From Lachnospiraceae bacterium (GTDB lineage: Bacteria; Bacillota; Clostridia; Lachnospirales; Lachnospiraceae): 45,030 nt of DNA. Shown here piece by piece: positions 10,866 to 19,051 of this stretch. The position numbers and the translations under genes were made by a program. The notes beneath the pieces were generated by a model. The model did not search any database and had not been told where the DNA came from. It saw nothing but the letters and a program-made list of their open reading frames with translations. Positions within the stretch are counted from its first letter, which is position 1; every line of letters starts with the position of its first letter. Location: contig JAIDHX010000011.1 of the NCBI GenBank assembly GCA_029053015.1, positions 1-45,030 on the forward strand, written 5' to 3'.

Positions 10866-12421
10866 TGAAAAAAGAGCTTGATTACATGAACATTCCCGAG
10901 GAAAAGTTCCGGCTTGCCAATGCGGACGAGTATATTCGTGATGAAAAGCTGGACACCAAGCCCATCGGATATTTACACGATGCCTTTAACCGCTTCTCCA
11001 AGAACAAGGCTTCTGTCGCGGCGGGCATCATCATTGGCATACTGGTGCTTTATGCCATTGTCGGTCCCTTCATGGTGAAACAGAGCTATGTGAACTCCTA
11101 CGAGACGGACACCTCCATCATCAATTACAAAGAACTGCGCCCCAAGCTGGCCTGCTTTGAGGGAACCGGTTTCTGGGATGGCTCGAAGATCGTGGAGGTT
11201 TCGGAGACCACGTACAATATGTATCTTGCCAAGGAGCAGGAGAGCGGTCACAACGTGGTGGAGGAGGTTTTGGATACGATTACCATAAAAGACGACTTTG
11301 GCAGGCAGTCCACCGTCTATAGGCTGCGTATCGATACTTATTACGGCATTAAGACCATGATGCAGACCTTGACAACCGCTCAGTATAAGGAGCTTCAGGA
11401 CTGGCAGGACGAGCATGGCATTCAGGTCATTCTCCCACAGGTAGCGGGGGATGTCGTAACTTCGCTCCCTGACGTCTGGTACGAGAGCGATGCCAAAGGT
11501 AAGCCCATCTTTGATGCGGATGGCGCTTTCCAGTACAATTACCTGACCAGCGGAAGCGATGATTATTACAGCGTAATGCGGCTTGAGGCCGATCCCTATA
11601 ATCAGGGAGATGAAGCGGGCTGCTGGCGCTACGCCAAACGTACCGGCAAGGCCGAAACCGGCTACAATTATGTGGTCAGGGTCGATCCCTATAACTATTT
11701 CATTTACAGGCACGGTTTTGAACCATGCTTTGCCTTCGGTACGGACTCCCGCGGGTTTGACATTTTCTCACGTCTGGCCAGCGGCGCACGCTTAAGCTTT
11801 TTGTTGGCCATCTTCGTCTCAGCCATCAATCTGACCATCGGAGCGTTCTATGGCGCTATCGAGGGCTATTACGGCGGGGCTACGGATATGGTTATGGAAC
11901 GTATCTCCGATATTCTCTCCGGAGTACCCTTCATGGTGGTGACGGTTTTGTTCAAGTTGCACTTAGCCTCGAAGGTGGGAGTGATGGGTTCGCTGCTGTT
12001 TGCCTTCGTGCTGACAGGGTGGATCGGTATGGCCTCCAGTGTTCGTATGCAGTTCTACCGTTTCAAGAATCAGGAATATGTTCTCTCTGCCAGAACGTTG
12101 GGAGCCAAAGATTTCCGCATTATGTTCAAGCATATCTTCCCGAATAGTCTGGGAACGCTTATCACCGGCTGTGTGCTGGTCATCCCGGGTGTTATTTTTT
12201 CCGAGACGTCCCTATCGTATTTAGGGATTATCAACCTTAGCAGCCGCACTACGTCGTCTATCGGCTCCATGCTGGCACAAGGTCAGGCCGTTATGACTAC
12301 ATCGCCCCACGTAGTGCTGTTCCCGGCAATCTTCATAGGTCTTTTGGAGATCAGCTTCAACTTGTTCGGCAATGGTCTGCGCGACGCATTTAACCCGTCT
12401 CTGCGCGGCTCGGAGGATTAA
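10862..12421 (+). CDS. Oligopeptide ABC transporter permease, OppC type, with long extracytoplasmic insertion
   Basis: The second permease of the importer, 519 residues against roughly 300 for ordinary OppC. Residues about 51-72 form the first membrane helix. The next about 210 residues (roughly 75-285) are polar and predicted outside the membrane, replacing the much shorter loop of standard OppC. The canonical part then resumes with FAFGTDSRGFDIFSRLASGARLS, four to five helices, and the EAA motif in SARTLGAKDFRIMFKHIFPNS. The start overlaps the OppB stop (ATGA), and a second ATG follows at once (10865). The enlarged loop faces the same side as the enlarged binding protein, so the two additions could dock to each other; that is inference. 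Confidence 0.9.
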   Translation: MMKKELDYMNIPEEKFRLANADEYIRDEKLDTKPIGYLHDAFNRFSKNKASVAAGIIIGILVLYAIVGPFMVKQSYVNSYETDTSIINYKELRPKLACFEGTGFWDGSKIVEVSETTYNMYLAKEQESGHNVVEEVLDTITIKDDFGRQSTVYRLRIDTYYGIKTMMQTLTTAQYKELQDWQDEHGIQVILPQVAGDVVTSLPDVWYESDAKGKPIFDADGAFQYNYLTSGSDDYYSVMRLEADPYNQGDEAGCWRYAKRTGKAETGYNYVVRVDPYNYFIYRHGFEPCFAFGTDSRGFDIFSRLASGARLSFLLAIFVSAINLTIGAFYGAIEGYYGGATDMVMERISDILSGVPFMVVTVLFKLHLASKVGVMGSLLFAFVLTGWIGMASSVRMQFYRFKNQEYVLSARTLGAKDFRIMFKHIFPNSLGTLITGCVLVIPGVIFSETSLSYLGIINLSSRTTSSIGSMLAQGQAVMTTSPHVVLFPAIFIGLLEISFNLFGNGLRDAFNPSLRGSED

Positions 12422-12423
12422 AG

Positions 12424-14607
12424 ATGGAAAACCTTGAAAAGAAACTTATTGTAAGAAACCTCAAAATTTCCTTCCGCACTCAGGGCGGTAAAGTACAGGC
12501 CATCCGCGACATAAGCTTTGACCTGAACAAAGGCGAGACGCTGGCGTTAGTGGGTGAGTCGGGAAGCGGCAAGTCGGTTACCAACCGCGCTATTATCGGA
12601 ATTCTTGCAGGCAACGCTATCGTTGAGAGCGGAGAGATTATCTATGACGGCCAGGATCTCCTCAAGGTAGAGGAGGAAGAGTTCCACAAGATCAGGGGCG
12701 ACAGGATTGCCATGATTTTTCAGGATCCCATGTCCAGTCTCAACCCCATTATGCGTGTGGGCAAGCAGCTTACCGAGGCCATGCTTTTAAAGGGCAAGGC
12801 CAGCCAGAAGAATGCCCGCCGCGATTTCAACCGCAGACTCGCCGGCCTGAATAAATACATGGATCTGGCGTTGGGAGAGGCCTCAAAGGAGAAGAACGCC
12901 CGGCTCTGCCGTACCTTTGACAACTTCTGTATTTCCTCTACTAAAATGGAGTCGGCTTATAACACCGCGCATGAGAAGATAGAGGAGATATTGTCCGACG
13001 TCGATGAACTGCTGTTTCTCATTGAAAAGAACCAGCAGATTGACATCAAGGCACGTATCAAGAGTATTGAGAACGATTCCAAGGGCGTTTATGCGGACTT
13101 TCTCGTAAAAAAGGACTCGGAGCTTCCGAACCTCATTACATCCCTGACGCAGGCGGTTTCCGCCATGAAGGGTAAGAAGGTTGCCGTACCGGCCGATAGC
13201 AGCATTGAGAGAGATCTTCGCAAGGTCAAGGAGCTGCTGGAGGAGACTCTCCAAGGCGAGACGCCGAATTTCTTCTGTCTGGGTTATTATGTCATGAAAA
13301 ATCCGGGTGCGGATGTGACCTCCATGCCGGTGCATGATCTCAACAAGATGGTTCACGATTATCTTGCGACGGACTTTATGGACGAGTTCATAGAGACGGC
13401 GGCAAAAGGCGTTGCGAAGAGCTATGAGATCGCCATCCAGGGCCGCAGGGAGGCACTGGAAGAGATTGAGGAGGCCCTCAGGTATTTCCGCGGCGACGCG
13501 CTGAATCGTGCCGAGGCTGCGAAGCTTGAAGGAAAACTCCGTGCAGCGGTTGCAAAATCCATAGATGAGATTGCGATGCGCAAGGACAGCTCGGCATATA
13601 CATTTGATACAAGCTTTCGTTACGCCTTGGATATCTACTTTAACGGTGAACGGAAAAATCCCAAGGAGCAGGCAAGGTTCGATCGGCAGAACGCCAAGCA
13701 CAAGGCTCTGATCGAGCGCGGAAAGACGCCCGACTGGAAGGTTGTGCCTGCGGCTATTGTGGATCTTGACGATGCGAAGGATAACATCTGTCATATTCTG
13801 GAAAATCTGCGGGATGAGTTCAAGGCATCCATTGATCGTGTGGGCAGCCGCGACAATCTGGCCATCGCCAATGAACAGGTTGACTGGCTCAAGGAACGGG
13901 CTTCGGCGGTGGTATTCAAGATGACCAAGAGGCTTGCCAAGATCCGTGCGATTAAGCTGCTCGAGGAGGTGGGCATACCCGAGCCGGCCATCCGGTACCG
14001 GCAGTATCCCTTCGAGTTTTCCGGCGGTATGCGTCAGAGAATCGTTATCGCGATAGCCCTGGCTGCGGATCCGGATATTCTCATATGCGACGAGCCTACC
14101 ACGGCGCTGGACGTGACGATTCAGTCCCAGATATTGGAACTTATCAACAAGATAAAGGAAAAGCGAAAACTGTCGGTTATCTTCATCACCCACGATCTGG
14201 GCGTTGTTGCAAACATGGCGGACAGGATTGCGGTTATGTATGCAGGCAAGATTGTAGAGTATGGTACGGCGGATGATGTGTTTTACGATCCGCGCCATCC
14301 GTATACATGGGCGCTGCTTTCTTCCATGCCGGACCTTGATACAAAGGAAAAGCTGGAAGCCATTCCCGGTACGCCGCCGAACATGATTTATCCGCCCAAG
14401 GGAGACGCTTTTGCAGCTAGAAACAGGTATGCTCTGGAGATAGACTTTGAGGAGGCTCCTCCTATGTTCAAGGTAAGCGACTCCCATTATGCGTCCACCT
14501 GGCTGCTGCATCCCAAGGCGCCGAAGGTCAATCCTCCGAAGATAGTTACCGAAAGAATCGAAAGAATGAAGAGAAGGGAGGTAGGAAAGAATGACGGAGA
14601 ACAATAA
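12424..14607 (+). CDS. Oligopeptide ABC transporter ATPase, OppD type, with about 370-residue insertion
   Basis: One of two ATPases of the importer, 727 residues where OppD is usually about 330-350. The order is Walker A GESGSGKS (44-51), then the Q-loop in MIFQDPMSSLNP (Gln100). A long highly charged, helix-rich stretch follows from about residue 130 to 505. The standard fold resumes at IRAIKLLEEVGIPEPAIRYRQYPFEFSGGMRQR (signature Ser533), followed by Walker B LICDEPTTALD and the H-loop FITHDLGVV. In ordinary OppD the Q-loop and signature are about 60 residues apart; here it is about 430. All catalytic motifs are intact, so it should be a working ATPase. It begins two bases after the oppC stop, and GGAGGA lies within the end of oppC. 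Confidence 0.9.
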   Translation: MENLEKKLIVRNLKISFRTQGGKVQAIRDISFDLNKGETLALVGESGSGKSVTNRAIIGILAGNAIVESGEIIYDGQDLLKVEEEEFHKIRGDRIAMIFQDPMSSLNPIMRVGKQLTEAMLLKGKASQKNARRDFNRRLAGLNKYMDLALGEASKEKNARLCRTFDNFCISSTKMESAYNTAHEKIEEILSDVDELLFLIEKNQQIDIKARIKSIENDSKGVYADFLVKKDSELPNLITSLTQAVSAMKGKKVAVPADSSIERDLRKVKELLEETLQGETPNFFCLGYYVMKNPGADVTSMPVHDLNKMVHDYLATDFMDEFIETAAKGVAKSYEIAIQGRREALEEIEEALRYFRGDALNRAEAAKLEGKLRAAVAKSIDEIAMRKDSSAYTFDTSFRYALDIYFNGERKNPKEQARFDRQNAKHKALIERGKTPDWKVVPAAIVDLDDAKDNICHILENLRDEFKASIDRVGSRDNLAIANEQVDWLKERASAVVFKMTKRLAKIRAIKLLEEVGIPEPAIRYRQYPFEFSGGMRQRIVIAIALAADPDILICDEPTTALDVTIQSQILELINKIKEKRKLSVIFITHDLGVVANMADRIAVMYAGKIVEYGTADDVFYDPRHPYTWALLSSMPDLDTKEKLEAIPGTPPNMIYPPKGDAFAARNRYALEIDFEEAPPMFKVSDSHYASTWLLHPKAPKVNPPKIVTERIERMKRREVGKNDGEQ

Positions 14608-15835
14608 TGACAGAGAGGTTCTCCTTTCCGTCCAACATCTTCAACAGTATTTCAAGATGGGCCATCAGACGCTGAAGGCAGTGGATGATATCAATTTTGA
14701 TATTTACCGCGGCGAGGTCTTTGGTCTTGTCGGTGAGTCCGGATGCGGAAAAACTACCACCGGGCGCAGTATCATCCGTCTCTACAATATCACGGGAGGG
14801 TCCGTCTATTTTAAGGGACAGCGTATTTGCGCAGGCGTCAATACCTACAAGGAAGCCATTGAGGAAGCAAAAAAGGATTGCAGCCGAAGAATCGCAGAGT
14901 TGGGCGACAAGGCAGATCCTGCCCGGGTGGCTGAGCTTAAGGCGGAGTATGACGCCATTATCAAGGCTCAGAAAGCCGAAATAAAGTCTGCAAAAAACGA
15001 CCAGAAAAACTGCAACAAAATCTATGCCCGGCGCGAGGTCGAAAGGCTTAAGAGTGAATACGAGGCTGCGGTTTCCAAAAAAGGCGCGGACACCGCTTCT
15101 CTGGCAAAAAAATATAAAGAAGACATAAGACTGGCAAAGAAGGATCGTGTGATGAACAAGATGCAGATGATCTTTCAGGATCCGATAGCCTCCCTTGACC
15201 CACGTATGACGGTGCGGGAGATTGTGTCGGAAGGTCTTGTCATCCGCGGTATTCGTGATAAAAAGTATATTGATGAGCAAGTCTACAAGGTACTGGATAT
15301 GGTGGGACTTGTGCCTGAACATGCAGGACGTTATCCCCACGAGTTCTCCGGCGGTCAGCGTCAGAGGATCGGTATTGCCCGGGCAATCGTTCTCAATCCC
15401 GAGATGATCATCGCCGACGAGCCGATATCCGCACTGGACGTGTCCATCCAGGCGCAGGTAATTAACCTGCTGAACGACTTGCGTAACAGGCTGGGGCTGA
15501 CCATACTGTTCATCGCCCATGACCTTTCTGTTGTCAAATATTTTTCGGACAGAATAGCAGTCATGTATTTTGGAAATTTTGTGGAGCTGGCGTCAAGCGA
15601 TGAGTTGTTTGCCCACCCGCTTCATCCCTATACGAAGTCCCTGCTCTCCGCCATCCCTCTTCCGGATCCCAAGAGCGAGAGGATGCGCCAGCGTTTGATT
15701 TACAATCCTTTGGCAGAGCACGATTATTCTGTGGATCAGCCGTCGATGAGAGAGGTCGCACCCAACCACTTCGTCCGCTGCAACGACGCGGAATTCGAGA
15801 AATATCGGAAGATACTGGCAGATGGAGGAGAATAA
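14591..15835 (+). CDS. Oligopeptide ABC transporter ATPase, OppF type, with coiled-coil-like insertion
   Basis: The partner ATPase, 414 residues against about 320. Walker A is GESGCGKTTT (from residue 48). Between SVYFKGQRI and the Q-loop MQMIFQDPIASLDPR there are about 110 residues instead of about 20. This added part (about 81-186) is rich in Lys, Glu and Ala with heptad-like spacing and looks like a helical hairpin or coiled coil. The signature EFSGGQRQR, Walker B IIADEPISALD and H-loop IAHDLSVV follow normally. The insertion lies before the Q-loop, while that of the OppD partner lies after it. The start is preceded by GGGAGGT and overlaps the oppD end by 17 nt. Confidence 0.9.
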   Translation: MTENNNDREVLLSVQHLQQYFKMGHQTLKAVDDINFDIYRGEVFGLVGESGCGKTTTGRSIIRLYNITGGSVYFKGQRICAGVNTYKEAIEEAKKDCSRRIAELGDKADPARVAELKAEYDAIIKAQKAEIKSAKNDQKNCNKIYARREVERLKSEYEAAVSKKGADTASLAKKYKEDIRLAKKDRVMNKMQMIFQDPIASLDPRMTVREIVSEGLVIRGIRDKKYIDEQVYKVLDMVGLVPEHAGRYPHEFSGGQRQRIGIARAIVLNPEMIIADEPISALDVSIQAQVINLLNDLRNRLGLTILFIAHDLSVVKYFSDRIAVMYFGNFVELASSDELFAHPLHPYTKSLLSAIPLPDPKSERMRQRLIYNPLAEHDYSVDQPSMREVAPNHFVRCNDAEFEKYRKILADGGE

Positions 15836-16313
15836 GCGCAGAGAAAGGGATGCCGGGACAGACGGTTCCGGTACAGGGCGCAGGACTTATGTAATAACAT
15901 TTCTGTGCGCCGCTGCAATATCGGCAGTGTATGCGGCTGCGGCAGGTGTATTTAAGATGCGCGACATGGGTGTTATACTTGGGTATCTGTCCAATGCCTT
16001 TACCGTGCCGGGGGTGCTCTTTATGGGACTGGCGGGGTTGGCCTTTGTCAAACGTCAGGGCGGATTTGACGCCGTGTCATACAGCGCAAGGTATATGAGC
16101 TGCTGGCTGCTGCCGCAGTTCTGGCTAAACAAGGAGGAGCGCTCCGGAAAACTTAAGAGTTATCGGGATTATTGCGAAGACCGGCGCAGAAAAGAGAAAG
16201 AACGGCATGGTTTGTCCCTGTGTTTTTTGCTTGTCGGCGCAGTGTTCACCGCATTGGGCGTGTTGTGTCTTGTTGCCATGAATGTGATGTTCCCCGGAAC
16301 AATTCTTGGATAG
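15822..16313 (+). CDS. Small membrane protein, DUF3899-like
   Basis: A 163-residue protein with a charged N-terminus, two membrane helices (about 24-44 and 54-75) carrying the pattern LSNAFTVPGVLFMGLAGL and GGFDAVSY that resembles DUF3899, a basic cytoplasmic stretch (about 100-128), and a final helix near 130-155. The start overlaps the oppF stop by 14 nt, so it belongs to the opp operon. Its role is unknown; a link to the transporter is suggested only by operon position. A hairpin terminator follows. Confidence 0.7.
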   Translation: MEENKRRERDAGTDGSGTGRRTYVITFLCAAAISAVYAAAAGVFKMRDMGVILGYLSNAFTVPGVLFMGLAGLAFVKRQGGFDAVSYSARYMSCWLLPQFWLNKEERSGKLKSYRDYCEDRRRKEKERHGLSLCFLLVGAVFTALGVLCLVAMNVMFPGTILG

Positions 16314-16338
16314 GGCGGTAGTATCAACTTTGATGTGT

Positions 16339-16378
16339 AAAAGGAGGGTATGCAGCTTTTGGCTGCGCCCTCCTTTTA
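16339..16378 (+). terminator. Probable terminator at the end of the opp operon
   Basis: AAAAGGAGGG (16339-16348) pairs with CCCTCCTTTT (16368-16377), with an inner GCAGC/GCTGC stem. The T tract is only four bases and runs into an A tract, so it is weaker than the others in plus direction. Confidence 0.65.
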
Positions 16379-16388
16379 AAAAAACAAG

Positions 16389-16417
16389 TTGACAGATACC
16401 GAAAATGTGTTTATAGT
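16389..16417 (+). promoter_or_regulatory. Sigma-A promoter of the zinc-ribbon ABC exporter locus
   Basis: TTGACA (16389-16394) and TATAGT (16412-16417) are separated by exactly 17 nt. The expected start is near 16424, about 265 nt before the first ABC gene. The long leader holds the small ORF and hairpins described separately. Confidence 0.85.
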
Positions 16418-16440
16418 AGTCTGTGTAACCCGAAAACAAA

Positions 16441-16456
16441 TTGCCGCAGGCGGCAA
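16441..16456 (+). promoter_or_regulatory. Leader hairpin upstream of the small ORF
   Basis: TTGCCGC and GCGGCAA form a perfect 7-bp inverted repeat with a two-base centre (16441-16456). Its TGCCGC strand could instead pair with GCGGCA at 16615-16620, the base of the downstream terminator, so it may take part in a switch. This alternative is inferred. Confidence 0.5.
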
Positions 16457-16482
16457 TGCATAAAAAGAAAGGAGGCAATAAA

Positions 16483-16560
16483 ATGACGAAGTTTAGAAAT
16501 AATGATAAGCAAATGAATAACAGAAGAAAATGTATTGTCTCCCGGTGCATAGATACATAA
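16483..16560 (+). CDS. 25-residue leader peptide candidate
   Basis: A 26-codon reading frame (ATG 16483, TAA 16558-16560) preceded by an excellent ribosome binding site, AAAGGAGG (16468-16475), at ideal spacing. The peptide begins MTKFRNNDKQMNNRRK and ends with two Cys (residues 17 and 22); it is basic and has no hydrophobic segment. It lies between a consensus promoter and an intrinsic terminator in front of the ABC exporter operon, the layout of a translated attenuation leader. It could alternatively be a small secreted or signalling peptide. The strong ribosome binding site and position are seen; function is inferred. Confidence 0.6.
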   Translation: MTKFRNNDKQMNNRRKCIVSRCIDT

Positions 16561-16571
16561 GCCTTTCACAG

Positions 16572-16596
16572 GTCTGCTGCCAAAGTCGGCAGCAGA
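16572..16596 (+). promoter_or_regulatory. Leader hairpin between small ORF and terminator
   Basis: CTGCTGCC and GGCAGCAG form a perfect 8-bp stem around AAAGTC, starting about 14 nt after the small-ORF stop. A ribosome stalled on the small ORF would sit close to it. It could serve as the alternate structure in attenuation. Confidence 0.5.
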
Positions 16597-16617
16597 AGCA
16601 TAGCAGGTCAATGAGCG

Positions 16618-16650
16618 GCATGGCATACATTTTGTATGACATGCTTTTTT
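16618..16650 (+). terminator. Intrinsic terminator inside the leader (attenuator candidate)
   Basis: GCATG-G-CATAC (16618-16628) pairs with GTATG-A-CATGC (16634-16644) across a five-base loop and one mismatch, followed by six T (16645-16650). It lies 39 nt before the first ABC exporter start, downstream of a strong promoter and the small ORF. It would stop transcription unless relieved, so it most likely controls the exporter operon. Confidence 0.85.
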
Positions 16651-16688
16651 CGCGCGAATGAGCAGAGTCAGAAGAATGAGAGGAAGTT

Positions 16689-19001
16689 ATGAATTTACCA
16701 GATAGTTTTATAAAAGTAATTGAAAAGTATGGTATTGACAAAAAAGACATTGTATTTGCGGCGGCAGCCGATCTGGATGAGGAATTTCGATTTGCTGATT
16801 CCATCATAGCTATCACAAATAAAAAGCTTGTGATTGCCAGGTATCCTTACAGAGAAAAATGCGAGTACCGCATGGGAGGATATGGCAGCTGGACCATGGA
16901 GAAGAAGACGGAGGAGCCCGCGGCAGTCTTTTACGAGCTGGAGGATGTGGAAAAGCTGGAGGTGATCCGCCAGGTCAGCACAGGAGTGCTGATGGGGAAA
17001 ATCAAGGGGACGGAGCTGTATCTGTGCCAGTTTTCCAACACCAAGATGGAAGCCTTTATGCGCATGAGCCGTCTGTTGGAGAAAACAAAGAAAGGCGAGG
17101 AGATCACTTCGGAGGACCTGGATGTAAAGAAAGGGAAGGAGTGCTGCCCCAAATGCGGCATGATCTATCCGGATCAGGAGAGAAAGGTCTGCCCCAAATG
17201 TATGGATAAAAAATCCATTCTGCTGCGTGTGATGGGCTATTTTAAGCCCTATAAGGGAAAGCTGGCTGTCATGATCTTCTGCTATCTGATGACTGCAGGG
17301 CTGAACCTGGCATGGCCGTATCTGAGCGGAACGATTCTATATGATAAGGTGCTGGCGCAGGATGAGAGCTTTCTCGCGATTCTGAACCTGCCTGCGGGGA
17401 GATTCTTTGTAGCGCTGACCATTCTTGTGATCGTCATGATCCTGACAAAGGTGTTGATTCAGACACTGGGCATTATACAGGGGGTATGTACGGCGCAGAT
17501 CGCCACTGAGGTGATGGCAAAGCTGAAGAGCCAGGTGTTTGACTCTATGGGCAGACTGTCCATCAGTTTCTTTACCAAAAGACAGACGGGCGGATTGATG
17601 ACGCGTGTGTCCGACGACGCGGATGAAATATCCAGCTTTTTTATAGACGGCATTCCGTATTTCTTTATTAATGTGGGAACGATCATTGCCACTTGCGTGA
17701 TCATGCTTATATTGAGTCCGCTTCTGGCAGTTGCCTCCATCGTTTTGATGCCGGTGCTGTTTTATATCAGTTATCATTTGATGCCGCGACTGTGGCACTA
17801 TTACGGAAAAAGACATCGCGCCAACCGCCGTTTAAACAGCCAGATGAACGAAAACTTTACCGGTGCGCGGGTGGTGAAGGCTTTTGGGCAGGAGGAGCAG
17901 GAAATAGACCGCTTTAAGAAAAACAACGGGCGTGTCAGGGAAGCGGAACTGGATCTGGCCAGGTTCGACTGTCAATTTTCCGCCCTGTATTATCTTGTGG
18001 AAGACTTTTTGTCCTTCCTGGTTTGGGCGGTGGGCTCCGCATTGATTATCAGCGGTTCTAATATGGAACTGGGGCTTTTGATCACCTTTTCCGGGTATGT
18101 GGGACAGCTTAAGGGACCGTTGGAGTTCATGTCCAGAATATTCCGGTGGTACACCAATGCGATGAACTCCGCGCAGCGTATGTTTGAAATCATCGACGCG
18201 GTGCCGGAGGTGAAGGAGGCGCCTGAACCGGTACGCCCTGAAACCCTGCGGGGAGAGATTGAACTGAAAAATGTAACCTTCGGATATGAACCCAACAAGC
18301 CTATCCTGAAGGATGTGAGCTTTCATGTAGAAGCCGGAGAGGTGCTTGGAATTGTGGGACGTTCCGGCGCCGGCAAATCTACGCTGGTAAATCTGATTTC
18401 ACGTCTGTATGACGCGGGAGAAGGAGAGGTGCTGGTAGACGGCATCAACGTAAAGCGTTATGGTTTTAAAGAGCTGCGTAAAAATGTGGCTATGGTGTCC
18501 CAGGAGACTTATATTTTTGTGGGAACCGTGGCGGAAAATATTGCCTATGCCAGACCGGACGCCAGCAGGGAGGAGATCATCAGGGCGGCAGTGCAGGCCA
18601 GCGCCCATGACTTTATCTGTAAGATGCCCCAGGGCTACGACACGATCCTGGGACCGGCTAACCGTGCGCTGTCCGGCGGCGAGAAGCAGCGTATTTCCAT
18701 AGCCAGAGCGATTCTGGCGGATCCGAAAATACTGATTCTGGACGAGGCCACCTCGGCTGTGGACACGGAGACGGAGCTTGCGATCCAGAAATCTCTGGAG
18801 CAACTGGAAAAGGGAAGGACAGTACTTTCCATTGCCCACAGGCTGTCAACGCTGCGTAACGCCACGCATCTGATCGTGATCGACGACGGGCGTGTGACAG
18901 AGTCAGGAACCCATGCGGAACTTATGGCAAAGAAGGGAACCTTCTACAAACTGAGCGAGCTGCAGACCAAGGCGCTGGCCATGCGCGGCGTGGAGATGTA
19001 A
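16689..19001 (+). CDS. ABC exporter half-transporter with N-terminal zinc ribbon
   Basis: A fused permease-ATPase of the ABCB exporter type, 770 residues. Residues 1-140 form an unusual soluble N-terminal domain of beta-rich, PH-like appearance. A zinc ribbon follows with CPKC at 153-156 and CPKC at 168-171. Six membrane helices lie in about 190-480. The ATPase domain has Walker A GRSGAGKST (about 557), signature LSGGEKQRISIARAIL, Walker B ILILDEATSAVD and the His switch in SIAHRLSTL. It is transcribed with a DUF1854 protein and a second similar half-transporter, and the pair probably forms a heterodimer. Related ABC/DUF1854 sets in Proteobacteria are annotated with cyanophycin metabolism, but no cyanophycin gene is visible here. 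The substrate is unknown. Confidence 0.9.
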   Translation: MNLPDSFIKVIEKYGIDKKDIVFAAAADLDEEFRFADSIIAITNKKLVIARYPYREKCEYRMGGYGSWTMEKKTEEPAAVFYELEDVEKLEVIRQVSTGVLMGKIKGTELYLCQFSNTKMEAFMRMSRLLEKTKKGEEITSEDLDVKKGKECCPKCGMIYPDQERKVCPKCMDKKSILLRVMGYFKPYKGKLAVMIFCYLMTAGLNLAWPYLSGTILYDKVLAQDESFLAILNLPAGRFFVALTILVIVMILTKVLIQTLGIIQGVCTAQIATEVMAKLKSQVFDSMGRLSISFFTKRQTGGLMTRVSDDADEISSFFIDGIPYFFINVGTIIATCVIMLILSPLLAVASIVLMPVLFYISYHLMPRLWHYYGKRHRANRRLNSQMNENFTGARVVKAFGQEEQEIDRFKKNNGRVREAELDLARFDCQFSALYYLVEDFLSFLVWAVGSALIISGSNMELGLLITFSGYVGQLKGPLEFMSRIFRWYTNAMNSAQRMFEIIDAVPEVKEAPEPVRPETLRGEIELKNVTFGYEPNKPILKDVSFHVEAGEVLGIVGRSGAGKSTLVNLISRLYDAGEGEVLVDGINVKRYGFKELRKNVAMVSQETYIFVGTVAENIAYARPDASREEIIRAAVQASAHDFICKMPQGYDTILGPANRALSGGEKQRISIARAILADPKILILDEATSAVDTETELAIQKSLEQLEKGRTVLSIAHRLSTLRNATHLIVIDDGRVTESGTHAELMAKKGTFYKLSELQTKALAMRGVEM

Positions 19002-19051
19002 GAAGATTTGCTGTTGGGAATAGAGAAAGAGAATGAGAAAGGGATGAAATA

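Noticed and set aside
12883..14604. A 573-codon open frame on the minus strand opposite the OppD gene
   Set aside because: It is antisense to a gene with intact ATPase motifs, has no ribosome binding site and its translation is Arg/His/Leu-rich nonsense; long antisense frames arise from the codon bias of this gene.
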